From: Actinomycetes bacterium
Lineage (GTDB): Bacteria > Actinomycetota > Acidimicrobiia > Acidimicrobiales > Palsa-688
Direction: 5' to 3'
DNA: 64,000 nucleotides
Assembly (NCBI GenBank): GCA_021850325.1
Contig: JAJZMF010000024.1
Span: 186,001-250,000 of the forward strand
The stretch's first letter is position 1. The number at the start of each line of letters is the position of its first letter. Shown here one piece after another: positions 16,282-26,066 of this stretch. The notes beneath the pieces were generated by a model. It saw only the letters and a program-made list of their open reading frames with translations. It had not been told where the DNA came from and searched no databases. The position numbers and the translations under genes are program-made.

Positions 16282-18117
16282 GTGGTTGTAGCTTCTGCGG
16301 TGGTGAAGGGGACCACTGCAGCCGAGGGTGGGGTGCCGGCTCGTCGGCCGGGGGTGGGTCACGCTGCCCTCCGCCGAGGCCGCTACCGGTCCGCCACCGT
16401 GGTCGTGGTGCTCGCTACCGGCCTGCTCGGCGGCACTGCCTCCGGTGCCCCTCTGCAGGTCGGACGGTCCGGGCCCGCCGGGCATGAGGCCGGGCTCCAT
16501 CCCTCCCTCCGGTCACCGGCCGGGCCCACCACTGCCCCGGTGCCCCGTTCCAGCACCCTGTACACCAGCGGCACGGCCCTCTCGCCCCCTCGCAGCTTCG
16601 ACCCCCTGAGCCCGACCGCCTACACCGGCGCCCAGGGCCTCCTTTACGAGCCGCTCTTCCTATATGACCCGGTGAAGGAGCAGCTCATGCCCTGGCTGGC
16701 GAGCGCCGGCAGATGGGTGACGCCGACCTCGTACGTGCTGCGGCTGCGTCCGGGTGAGCGTTGGGTGAGCAGCGCCAGTGGCCGGGCCGAGGGCGAGGTC
16801 AGCGGGGCTGACGTGGCGTACAGCCTGCAGCTGGCCCGTACGGACGTCGCCGACCCCTATCACGGCTTGGTGGGGTCGGTCCGGGCGGTGAGCGCCTCCG
16901 GCGGCGTGGTGACGGTGAGCTTTGCCGGCCCGGTCGGGTACGCGCAGTGGCAGGAGTACCTCTGGCACGCCCCGGTGCTGCCCCGGGCGGTGTGGTCCGC
17001 CCTGCCTCCCGGGCAGCGTACGAGCAACCCCGACCTGTCGCCCGTGGCGAGCGGGCCCATGCTCCTGGAGAGCGTGAGCAGTACCGGGGCCTGCTACCGC
17101 GTCAACCCCCACTGGTGGGGGTCCCGGGACCTCGGCCTCAGGTTCGCGTTCTCGCACTTGTGCGACGAGGTGAGCGGCCCGAGCGGGAGCCAGCTGTCGG
17201 CCCTGCTCTCCGGGAGGCTGGACTGGAGCAATGCCCTGCTCCGGGGAGTGACGGACCTGACCGGCACCCGGTCCCGTGGTTACGGCGTGCAGACCTACTA
17301 CCCGGCGCCTCCCTACATGCTGGCGGCCAACACGGTGTACCTCGAGACGGGCCGGGACATGCCCAAGGTGGACGGGGTGGACTTCCGCATGGCCGTCGCC
17401 TCCGCCCTGTCGCCCTCGGTCATCGCCACCGAGGACTACTCGGGGACGGTCCAGGTGGCCGGGCCGACGGGGGTGCTGCCGGAGCTGGCGCGCTTTGTGG
17501 ACCGGGCGGTGGTGAGGCGCTTCGGTTTCTCCTATTCGCCCAAGTTGGCCCGGCACTACCTCGAGGAGTCGGGCTACCGGGGCCAGCTCCTGCACCTGCT
17601 GGTCCCTTCGGGCCTGGCGGACCTGGAGGCGGCGGCATCGACCATGGCGCAGCAGCTGGACAAGGCCGGGGTCAGGGTGGCCGTGCTGGCCGAGCCCGCC
17701 CCGCAGCGGAGGGCGCAGGTCGCGAGCGGGCACTTCCAGTTGGCGATCGCCCTGGGGCCAGGGCTGGCCTCCTCGCCGTGGCCGTACTTCGACCAGGTGT
17801 ACAACCAGGCAGCTGGCTCGGCCGGCGGGGCGGCCCACCCGGTGGCCCGGGCCCTGCTCGCGAAGGCCGCGAGCACGCCAACCTGGGACACCTCGGGCCT
17901 GCTCCGGGCCTATGCCGCCCTCGAGGCCCGGTTCCTCCAGAGGCTGCCGGTGGTGCCGCTCTGGTACACGGGCGCCTGGTTCCAGGCCAGCACGGCCCAC
18001 TGGGCCGGGTACCCCTCCAGCTCGGACCGCCGTGACTGGTACACACCCGTCATGTGGCCCGGCTGGTTGGGTGCGGCAACCACGGTGCTGGCCCTCGCCC
18101 ACCTGGTGCGGGCCTGA
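16282..18117 (+). CDS. ABC-type solute-binding protein, family 5 (oligopeptide/sugar type)
   Basis: A 611-residue exported binding protein. After about 35 residues there is a basic, hydrophobic signal (RRGRYRSATVVVVLATGLLGGTASG). The SBP_bac_5 fold is shown by LYEPLFLYDPVKEQLMPWLA, SYVLRLRPGERW, GEVSGADVAYSLQLAR and LARHYLEESGYRG. There is no lipobox cysteine. I choose GTG 16282, preceded by GGGAG five bases upstream; GTG 16300 is an alternative. No permease or ATPase genes are adjacent, so it is an orphan or its partners are elsewhere. It converges on a GH5-like glycosidase, which might hint at oligosaccharide uptake. Confidence 0.82.
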   Translation: MVVASAVVKGTTAAEGGVPARRPGVGHAALRRGRYRSATVVVVLATGLLGGTASGAPLQVGRSGPAGHEAGLHPSLRSPAGPTTAPVPRSSTLYTSGTALSPPRSFDPLSPTAYTGAQGLLYEPLFLYDPVKEQLMPWLASAGRWVTPTSYVLRLRPGERWVSSASGRAEGEVSGADVAYSLQLARTDVADPYHGLVGSVRAVSASGGVVTVSFAGPVGYAQWQEYLWHAPVLPRAVWSALPPGQRTSNPDLSPVASGPMLLESVSSTGACYRVNPHWWGSRDLGLRFAFSHLCDEVSGPSGSQLSALLSGRLDWSNALLRGVTDLTGTRSRGYGVQTYYPAPPYMLAANTVYLETGRDMPKVDGVDFRMAVASALSPSVIATEDYSGTVQVAGPTGVLPELARFVDRAVVRRFGFSYSPKLARHYLEESGYRGQLLHLLVPSGLADLEAAASTMAQQLDKAGVRVAVLAEPAPQRRAQVASGHFQLAIALGPGLASSPWPYFDQVYNQAAGSAGGAAHPVARALLAKAASTPTWDTSGLLRAYAALEARFLQRLPVVPLWYTGAWFQASTAHWAGYPSSSDRRDWYTPVMWPGWLGAATTVLALAHLVRA

Positions 18118-18146
18118 AGGCTGCGTGCCCCCGGGGCGCCCGCCCG

Positions 18147-20120
<1,974 letters not shown>

Positions 20121-20163
20121 GCACGCTCCCTGTGCCGGCCCGGCCCACCCGGGCGCCGGTGCG

Positions 20164-20183
20164 ACACAATACTCGCTTTGTGT
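20164..20183. promoter_or_regulatory. Inverted repeat over the glycosidase -10
   Basis: ACACAA and TTGTGT are perfect arms separated by eight bases. The leftward TATTGT overlaps the left arm, so a protein bound here would affect glycosidase transcription. Confidence 0.5.
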
Positions 20184-20244
20184 GGCCGTCCAGCTACTGG
20201 AGCAGGTCGTGAGCCGGTGCCCGACGGACCGGCCGTCAGGTGCC

Positions 20245-20258
20245 TGACAGCGTTGTCA
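20245..20258. promoter_or_regulatory. TGACA-N4-TGTCA operator upstream of the glycosidase
   Basis: TGACAGCGTTGTCA, with arms extended by CC and GG to 20243-20260. A third half-site, GTCAGG at 20235, makes a second overlapping palindrome with CCTGAC. The same half-sites and spacing occur at 11050-11063 before the PfkB kinase. Confidence 0.6.
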
Positions 20259-20462
20259 GGTGCCGCCCGGTGGGCCCGGTCGCCCCTCCCGGCAGGCTCC
20301 CGGAGGACGGCGTCCCCAGGCTCGCCGGGCCTCGTGCCGGGCCGACGGCGACTGAAGTAGCGCCCTTCTCCGGTGTACCTTGTGATCACTGAGGTGGAGC
20401 CTGGTAGTGCGGTACAAGGACGTGCAAGCCCAACTGACAGCCGGCACGGAGGTGTGAGAGAG

Positions 20463-20864
20463 GTGCCGCTTTCAGAGCACGAACAACGGATGCTGCGCCA
20501 GATCGAGCGCCAGTTCCAGCAGGAGAGGGGGCTGGCCCGGGCGTTGCGCGTGCCCATCGACGCCCGCGACGCCAGGCGGACGGCCAAGCGGGCGGCTCTT
20601 GGCCTGCTGATCGGCCTGGTGGCCCTGCTGGTGTCCTTCGCTTCGTCGTGGCTCGTCGGCGTGGCCGGCTTCCTGGCGATGCTGGTCTCGTTGGTGGCCC
20701 TGGTGCAGAGCGCCCGCCGGCTGTTGGAGGACTACTGGCTGAGGGCGGCGGCACGCAACGAGGGCCGACCTGACCGGGCCCCGCCCGATGCCACGCTCTG
20801 GCAGGCCTGGCTCGGCTGGAGGGAGCGCCACAGGGGGCCTGGTGAGCCGGGAGACCACCCCTAG
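20463..20864 (+). CDS. DUF3040 membrane protein
   Basis: A 133-residue actinobacterial protein of unknown function. It opens with PLSEHEQRMLRQIERQF, the hallmark of DUF3040, then has two closely spaced transmembrane segments (ALGLLIGLVALLVSFASSWL and VAGFLAMLVSLVALV) and a charged C-terminal tail. GTG 20463 is chosen so the protein begins at this signature; GGAGG lies about nine bases upstream. DUF3040 genes are often found near dinB and division genes in actinobacteria, and dinB is 4 kb away here. Confidence 0.85.
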   Translation: MPLSEHEQRMLRQIERQFQQERGLARALRVPIDARDARRTAKRAALGLLIGLVALLVSFASSWLVGVAGFLAMLVSLVALVQSARRLLEDYWLRAAARNEGRPDRAPPDATLWQAWLGWRERHRGPGEPGDHP

Positions 20865-20943
20865 GCCCGAGCGGCACCGGGCTACAGGCGGCCGGGCGGG
20901 CGCCGCGGCACGGTACGGGCGGGGCCCGGTCACCCGGCCCCAC

Positions 20944-20949
20944 TACGGT
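20944..20949 (+). promoter_or_regulatory. Leaderless -10 element
   Basis: TACGGT, seven bases before GTG 20957; no ribosome-binding site. Confidence 0.6.
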
Positions 20950-20956
20950 TGCCCCG

Positions 20957-21463
20957 GTGAAGGTGTACGTCCTGCTGGCAGAGCGAGGGGTGCAGCACCC
21001 CCAGACCGGCTTGGTGAGCCTGCTCAACGTGGGCTGGGCCGTCACGCAGCTGCGCCGGCCTTTGGCCCCGTCCCCGCTGCCCGGGGGCCCGCTGCCCATG
21101 GTCACCGGGCCCCAGACGGTCGTCGTGCTCCTGGAAGCCGAGCTGGCCATGTGCAACCGGCCACTGCTGCTCGAGATAGAGCTGCTGGACGACGACGGCG
21201 CGGTCGTGCCCGTGGACGGGCCGGGCGGGCCCCAGGCGGTCCGCCTCGAGCAGCAGGTGGTCGTGCCCAGCCCGTCCGGCGTGCCGACCGGCTTCCCGGG
21301 TCGCGCCTCGACCATGATGGACGTACCGGTGGGCCTGCCCCTGGCCCCCGGTGTGTACCGATGGCAGGTGAAGCTCAACGGTCGTACCGAAGCCGACTGG
21401 GCGGCGTCACTGTACGTTGCAGCGCCCCCCGAGCCCCCACGCTTCGGGTACCCCGCCGGCTAG
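20957..21463 (+). CDS. Conserved hypothetical protein (resembles DUF6941)
   Basis: A 168-residue soluble protein, probably beta-rich. It begins MKVYVLLAERGVQHPQTGLVSLLNVGWAV, has an LLEIELLDDDGAVVP core and ends with GVYRWQVKLNGRTEADWAASLYV, typical of a small immunoglobulin-like or jelly-roll domain. No catalytic motif, signal peptide or membrane segment is seen. I recall similar proteins as DUF6941, with no known role. The promoter signature suggests its own leaderless transcript. A function cannot be named. Confidence 0.7.
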   Translation: MKVYVLLAERGVQHPQTGLVSLLNVGWAVTQLRRPLAPSPLPGGPLPMVTGPQTVVVLLEAELAMCNRPLLLEIELLDDDGAVVPVDGPGGPQAVRLEQQVVVPSPSGVPTGFPGRASTMMDVPVGLPLAPGVYRWQVKLNGRTEADWAASLYVAAPPEPPRFGYPAG

Positions 21464-21567
21464 CACCGGCGGTGCCCCGGGGAGCCCACAACCCCTGTGG
21501 CCCGCATGGCGCCGCGTGCCCGCACGCTCGGGCCGACAGAGGTGGTGGCTGTCGCCGGTGCGTTGAC

Positions 21568-21573
21568 TAGCCT
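21568..21573 (+). promoter_or_regulatory. Leaderless -10 element
   Basis: TAGCCT, seven bases before GTG 21581. Confidence 0.55.
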
Positions 21574-21580
21574 GGCACCG

Positions 21581-21865
21581 GTGAGCACCGCCAGCGCCCC
21601 GACGCCCGGCCCCGGTCGGCCCCGGTCGGCGCTGTTGGCTGCCCTGGTGGCGAGGCCGGACCTCTGGCCCGTTGCCCTGCGCACCTACCGGGCTCTGCTG
21701 CCGCGCTCCTGGTGGGCACGATGGCCGTTCCTGCCTGTGCCGGCACGGCCGTACATGGCCTTCCGGTTGGAGACCATGTACGGCAGCCAGGAGGGCCCCC
21801 TGGGAGCTGCCGACGCTGTGGGCTACCTCGAATGGTGCCGTAGGACGCGTGCGCTGGCGCGCTAA
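21581..21865 (+). CDS. Small hypothetical protein, basic and aromatic-rich
   Basis: A 94-residue protein I do not recognise. After a Pro/Gly-rich start it reads ALLAALVARPDLWPVALRTY, then a Trp-rich stretch RSWWARWPFLPVPARPY, and ends with VGYLEWCRRTRALAR. There is no clear membrane helix or catalytic motif. GTG 21581 is preferred over an upstream ATG at 21497 because TAGCCT lies seven bases before it. It is followed by a possible 21-residue frame and the HNH endonuclease gene. Confidence 0.6.
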   Translation: MSTASAPTPGPGRPRSALLAALVARPDLWPVALRTYRALLPRSWWARWPFLPVPARPYMAFRLETMYGSQEGPLGAADAVGYLEWCRRTRALAR

Positions 21866-21868
21866 GTT
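21863..21868 (+). promoter_or_regulatory. Possible leaderless -10 element before a short frame
   Basis: TAAGTT overlaps the stop codon of the preceding gene and lies seven bases before GTG 21876. It could equally give a leader for the HNH gene. Confidence 0.4.
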
Positions 21869-21875
21869 CGATGGC

Positions 21876-21941
21876 GTGCCCGCGTTGGTGAGGCCTACCG
21901 GCGAAGCCCGGTACTTCCTGGACAACCTCATAGACAGGTAA
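21876..21941 (+). CDS. Possible 21-residue leaderless peptide
   Basis: GTG 21876 opens a frame of 21 codons, MPALVRPTGEARYFLDNLID plus R, ending TAA five bases before the HNH start. A TAAGTT seven bases upstream matches the leaderless pattern of the neighbouring genes. The peptide is not low-complexity, but nothing shows that it is conserved. It might instead be chance within a leader. Confidence 0.35.
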   Translation: MPALVRPTGEARYFLDNLIDR

Positions 21942-21946
21942 GCCGG

Positions 21947-22495
21947 GTGTCGCGAGCGCTCGTCCTCAACGCCACGTACGAGCCGCTCTGCATCGTGCCC
22001 GCCAGACGGGCCCTCCTGTTGGTCCTGCAGGCCAAAGCCGAACTGCTCTCGGGTACCGGCAGGGTCTTCCGCTCGGCTCGGTCCGCCTTGGACGAGCCCT
22101 CCGTGGTGAGGCTCTCGTACTACGTCAAGGTCCCGCACCAGGCCCATGTGGCGCTCAACCGCCGGGCCATCTTCGCCCGGGACGGCCATCGTTGCCAGTA
22201 CTGCGGGGCGCAGGCCGAGAACATCGACCACATCATCCCCCGGTCCAAGGGCGGCCCCCACAGCTGGGACAATGTGGTCGCGGCGTGCCGGCGCTGCAAT
22301 GCCCGCAAGAAGGACCACATGCTCGAGGACAGTGGCATGAAGCTGCACCGGTCGCCCACGGTGCCCCGTGGCCGGCAATGGGCGCTCGCTGCGCTCGGCT
22401 CCGTCCAGCCCGACTGGGAGCCTTACCTCCTGTTGCCTGGTGGCACGGCCCAGTTCGTCGGCGTGGAAGCCAGTGGGGAAGCACTGTCGGCTTGA
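21947..22495 (+). CDS. HNH endonuclease family protein
   Basis: A 182-residue protein with a C-terminal HNH nuclease domain, residues about 80-130: CQYCG, IDHIIPRSKGG (Asp-His), SWDN, and CRRCNARKKDH. The two CxxC pairs form the structural zinc site. The N-terminal half (SRALVLNATYEPLCIVPARRALLLVL) is typical of a widespread actinobacterial housekeeping HNH group whose role is not established. No phage or toxin genes are nearby. The stop overlaps the TTG start of the next gene, implying coupled translation. Confidence 0.88.
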   Translation: MSRALVLNATYEPLCIVPARRALLLVLQAKAELLSGTGRVFRSARSALDEPSVVRLSYYVKVPHQAHVALNRRAIFARDGHRCQYCGAQAENIDHIIPRSKGGPHSWDNVVAACRRCNARKKDHMLEDSGMKLHRSPTVPRGRQWALAALGSVQPDWEPYLLLPGGTAQFVGVEASGEALSA

Positions 22496-23175
22496 CGCCG
22501 TGGCCAGTCCGTTACCGGCGGGGCAGCGCGGGCGACCTGCACCAGTGGTCCGCGGCCCAGGTGAGCTCCGGGGCCCCCCTCGGGCGCGCCGTGTGGGTGA
22601 TGGTGCCCTCTGCGCCATCGCTCGTGCTCGGGAGCACCCAGCGCGATGAAGTGGCCGACCCGGGAGCATGCCTGTGCGCGGGTGTGGCCCTGGTCCGCAG
22701 GCGCAGCGGGGGCGGGGCGGTCCTCGTCGGGCCGGGCGAACAGATCTGGGTGGACGTGGTGCTCCCCAGGGGAGACCCCCTGTGGTCCGACGACGTGGGG
22801 CGGGCCACTTGGTGGGTGGGAGAGGCCTGGGCCGCCGCACTGAGCGCCCTGGGCGTACCTGCGCCCACGGTGTGGAAGGGCGGCCTGGTGAGGACGGAGT
22901 GGTCGGAGCTGGTCTGTTTTGCCGGCCGGGGGCCCGGTGAGGTCCTGTCGGCCACCGGGGCCAAGCTCGTCGGCATCTCCCAACGCCGGTCCCGCACCGG
23001 TGCGGTCTTTCAGACCTCCTGCCTGCTGCGCTGGTCCCCTGGGGCCCTCACAGCGCTCCTAGCCCTGCCCGGCCCGGACCGGGAGCGTGCGACGCGCGAG
23101 CTCGAGCACCTGGCCGAGGGCGTCGACCTGCCCGGCGGCCGGTTGCTCGATGCGTTCGTCGCCTCGCTGCCCTGA
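22492..23175 (+). CDS. Lipoate-protein ligase A-like protein
   Basis: A 227-residue member of the BPL/LplA/LipB superfamily. The lipoyl-binding loop RRRSGGGAVLVGPG lies near residue 72-85 and the catalytic-lysine region reads GAKLVGISQRRSRTGAVFQ, near 160-180. It should attach or transfer lipoate or octanoate to lipoyl domains such as GcvH, encoded 5 kb downstream, but biotin-type substrates cannot be excluded. TTG 22492 overlaps the HNH stop (TTGA). It is shorter than E. coli LplA, lacking the C-terminal accessory domain, as in LplA2/LipM-like forms. Confidence 0.78.
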   Translation: MTPWPVRYRRGSAGDLHQWSAAQVSSGAPLGRAVWVMVPSAPSLVLGSTQRDEVADPGACLCAGVALVRRRSGGGAVLVGPGEQIWVDVVLPRGDPLWSDDVGRATWWVGEAWAAALSALGVPAPTVWKGGLVRTEWSELVCFAGRGPGEVLSATGAKLVGISQRRSRTGAVFQTSCLLRWSPGALTALLALPGPDRERATRELEHLAEGVDLPGGRLLDAFVASLP

Positions 23176-23219
23176 GGCTCCTCCCCGGCCCGGCCCGGGC
23201 CATCGGTCGGGGAGGAGCC
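23176..23219. terminator. Strong hairpin between convergent lplA-like gene and ppdK
   Basis: GGCTCCTCCCC (23176-23186) pairs perfectly with GGGGAGGAGCC (23209-23219); the 22-base loop is itself GC-rich and palindromic. It begins at the stop of the lipoate-ligase-like gene and should stop transcription from both sides. Confidence 0.75.
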
Positions 23220-23238
23220 GGTCCCCTGGGCCGGGCCC

Positions 23239-25953
23239 TCAGCGGGAGGCGCTGACGGACCCTGCCACAGCTTCGGGCAGGGCGGCGCGGCCCGCCTCCA
23301 GGCGGGCCACGGGGACCCGGAAGGGGGAGCAGGACACGTAGTCCAAACCGATCTGGTTGAAGAAGTGGATGCTCTCCGGGTCACCACCGTGCTCGCCGCA
23401 GACCCCGAGCTCGATCCCGGGCTTGGCTGTGCGTGCGGTGGCAGCGGCCATCCTGACCAGTGCCCCCACGCCGTCGCGGTCGAGGGTCTCGAAGGGCGAC
23501 TTGCCGAAGATCCCCATCTCCATGTACTGGGGGAAGAACGACGCCTCGCAGTCGTCACGTGAGAAGCCCCAGGTGGTCTGCGTCAGGTCGTTGGTCCCGA
23601 AGGAGAAGAAGTCGGCTGCCGAGGCGATCTGCCCTGCGGTCATGCAGGCCCTGGGCAGTTCGATCATCGTGCCCACCACCTTCTCCAGATGGGTGCCGGT
23701 CTCTGCTGCCACCTCGTCGAGCACCCGTTCCGCCGTTTCCCTCACGTGCTCGAGCTCCTGGACGGCGGCCACGACGGGGACCATCACCTCGACCAGAGGA
23801 TGGTGCCCGGCCTTCATGGCCTCGGCCGCTGCCTCGGCGATGGCGCGCACCTGCAGCTCCACCAGGCCGGGTACGGCCAGGCAGAGCCTGACCCCGCGCA
23901 GGCCCAGCATCGGGTTGGCCTCGTGCAGGCGCCGGACGGCGGGCAACAGGCGTTCTGCCTCCTCGTCCCGCTGGCCCGTCGCCTTGGCGACGGCTGCCCT
24001 GACGGACAGCTCGGTGAAATCGGGCAGGAACTCGTGCAGAGGGGGGTCGATGAGGCGGATGGTCACCGGCAGCCCGTCCATCTCGGACAGGATGGCGGCG
24101 AAGTCGGACCGCTGCAGGGGCAGCAGGGCGTCCAGGGCGGCCTGGCGTTCCTGGTCGTCGTGGGCCAGGATCAGGTTCTCGACCAGGCGCCGGCGCTCCC
24201 CGAGGAACATGTGCTCGGTGCGGCACAGCCCTATGCCCTCGGCACCGAAGGCCCGCGCCCGGTGGGCGTCGGCGGGCATGTCGGCGTTGGCCCGGACCGA
24301 CATCCGCCGGCGGGCGTCGGCGTGGCGCAGCAGGCGCTCGACAGCCGAGACCAGGTCCCTGGTCTCGGTGTCAGCCGACGCAGCGTCGAAGGTGCCGTCG
24401 AAGAAGCGGACCAGAGGTGAGTCCACCACGGGGACGCGGCCCTTGTAGACGGCGCCCGTCTTGCCGTCGATGGAGATGAGGTCGCCCTCGGCCACCACCG
24501 TGCCGTCAGGGGCCGTGAACCGCTTGTGGGCGGTGTCGACCCGCAGTTCCTGGGCGGCCACGACGCAGGTCTTGCCCATCCCGCGCGCCACCACCGCTGC
24601 GTGGCTGGTCTTGCCGCCGCGCCGGGTGAGTATGCCGCGGGCCGCGACCATGCCGGGCAGGTCGTCCGGGTTGGTCTCGGTGCGCACCAGGACCACGTCC
24701 TCGCCCCGGGCCGCCCACTCCGCGGCCGAAGGCGAGTCGAACACGGCCTTGCCCACCGCGGCACCGGGGCTTGCCCCCATGCCATGGGCGAGCGCCGGGG
24801 GTGCAGCAGTGGTGTCGAAGCGGGGGAACATCAGCTCGGCCAGGCCGGCACCGCTGACCCGCCCGAGGGCTTCGTCGAGCGAGATGACACCCTCGTCCAC
24901 CAGTTGGGAGGCGATGCGGAAGGCGGCCGCGGCGGTGCGCTTGCCCACCCTGGTCTGGAGCATCCAGAGCTTGCCGTTCTCGATGGTGAACTCGATGTCG
25001 CACAGGTCGCGGTAGTGGTGCTCGAGAGTGCTCATGACGTCCAGCAGCTGGCGGTACGCCTGCGGGTTGAGGTGCTCGAGCTCCTGGAGGGGCAGCGTGT
25101 TGCGGATGCCGGCCACCACGTCCTCGCCCTGGGCGTCCTGCAGGTAGTCGCCGTAGACGCCCGGGCTGCCCGACGCCGGGTCGCGGGTGAAGGCCACCCC
25201 GGTGCCCGAGCTCAGGTTGAGGTTGCCGAAGACCATCGACACCACGGTGACGGCGGTGCCCAGGTCCTCTGGGATGCGCTCCTGGCGGCGGTAGACGCGC
25301 GCCCGTTCGCCGTTCCAGGACCGGAAGACCCCGAGGATGGCGGCGTCGAGCTGCTCCCTGGGCTCGGTGGGGAACTCGGCACCGGTCTCGCGCCGCACGA
25401 TCTGCTTGTAGGTGGTGACGAGCTGCTTCAGGTCGTCCACCGTCAGGTCGAGGTCGGTCCTGGCCCGTCGGTCGTCCTTGAGCGCTGCGAGCGCCTTTTC
25501 GAAGTACGCACCCTCCACGCCCAGGACGGTCTTGGCGAACATCTGCACCAGCCTCCGGTAGGAGTCCCAGGCAAAGCGCTCGTCGCCGGCCTGCTTGGCC
25601 AGGCCGACAACGGACACGTCGTTCAGGCCGATGTCCAGCACGGTGTCCATCATCCCGGGCATGGAGAACCTCGCCCCGCTGCGCACCGACACCAGCAGGG
25701 GGTCGTCGGCGTCGCCGAGCACCTTGCCCATCGTCGATTCCAGGCGGTGCAGGTGGTCGTCGACCTCGGCGCCCAGGCTGCCCGGCACCTGCCCGGTGGC
25801 GAGGAACGCTCTGCAGGCACGTGTGGTGATGGTGAAGCCGGCAGGCACAGGCAAACCCAGGTTCGTCATCTCGGCCAGGTTCGCCCCTTTGCCCCCCAAC
25901 AGGTCGAGCATCTCCCTGTTGCCCTCGGCGAAGTCGTACACGTACTTCTCCAT
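23239..25953 (-). CDS. ppdK: Pyruvate, phosphate dikinase
   Basis: Interconverts pyruvate + ATP + Pi with PEP + AMP + PPi; 904 residues, full length. The N-terminal ATP-grasp domain starts KGANLAEMTNLGLPVPAGFTI, the phospho-histidine is in GGKTSHAAVVARGMGK, and the PEP-binding barrel has GIGLCRTEHMF, IELPRACMTAGQIA and FFSFGTNDLTQTTWGFSRDD. The GGKTSHA form separates it from PEP synthase. ATG 25953 follows AAAGGAGG, a strong ribosome-binding site. It is a single gene with terminator hairpin downstream, and could run in either glycolytic or gluconeogenic direction. Confidence 0.97.
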   Translation of the reverse strand: MEKYVYDFAEGNREMLDLLGGKGANLAEMTNLGLPVPAGFTITTRACRAFLATGQVPGSLGAEVDDHLHRLESTMGKVLGDADDPLLVSVRSGARFSMPGMMDTVLDIGLNDVSVVGLAKQAGDERFAWDSYRRLVQMFAKTVLGVEGAYFEKALAALKDDRRARTDLDLTVDDLKQLVTTYKQIVRRETGAEFPTEPREQLDAAILGVFRSWNGERARVYRRQERIPEDLGTAVTVVSMVFGNLNLSSGTGVAFTRDPASGSPGVYGDYLQDAQGEDVVAGIRNTLPLQELEHLNPQAYRQLLDVMSTLEHHYRDLCDIEFTIENGKLWMLQTRVGKRTAAAAFRIASQLVDEGVISLDEALGRVSGAGLAELMFPRFDTTAAPPALAHGMGASPGAAVGKAVFDSPSAAEWAARGEDVVLVRTETNPDDLPGMVAARGILTRRGGKTSHAAVVARGMGKTCVVAAQELRVDTAHKRFTAPDGTVVAEGDLISIDGKTGAVYKGRVPVVDSPLVRFFDGTFDAASADTETRDLVSAVERLLRHADARRRMSVRANADMPADAHRARAFGAEGIGLCRTEHMFLGERRRLVENLILAHDDQERQAALDALLPLQRSDFAAILSEMDGLPVTIRLIDPPLHEFLPDFTELSVRAAVAKATGQRDEEAERLLPAVRRLHEANPMLGLRGVRLCLAVPGLVELQVRAIAEAAAEAMKAGHHPLVEVMVPVVAAVQELEHVRETAERVLDEVAAETGTHLEKVVGTMIELPRACMTAGQIASAADFFSFGTNDLTQTTWGFSRDDCEASFFPQYMEMGIFGKSPFETLDRDGVGALVRMAAATARTAKPGIELGVCGEHGGDPESIHFFNQIGLDYVSCSPFRVPVARLEAGRAALPEAVAGSVSASR

Positions 25954-26066
25954 CTGCCCCTCCTTTATCCGTGGGCTGGCCTGCGGCCATGGAGCACCTT
26001 TACGCGCGCGAGTCTCCGCCCTGCGCCTGGGAGCGGTTAGGGGAGAAGGGCCCGAGGCGGGGAGCC

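Larger units (their letters stand above)
20121..20462. other. Divergent control region, glycosidase / DUF3040 gene
   Basis: No gene is evident. It holds TATTGT (20171-20166, leftward -10 candidate), the inverted repeats at 20164-20183 and 20235-20260, and TACCTT near 20384 as a possible rightward -10 for the DUF3040 gene. Confidence 0.55.

Noticed and set aside
16660-18102. 480-codon reverse frame over the solute-binding protein
   Set aside because: Composition is typical of an antisense shadow; the forward frame has a signal peptide and SBP motifs.
21947-22495. HNH gene as part of a homing element, phage or toxin module
   Set aside because: No integrase, intron, immunity or phage genes are nearby; the protein resembles a chromosomal housekeeping HNH family.
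24526-26040. 504-codon forward frame inside ppdK
   Set aside because: Antisense to an unmistakable pyruvate phosphate dikinase; no recognisable domain.
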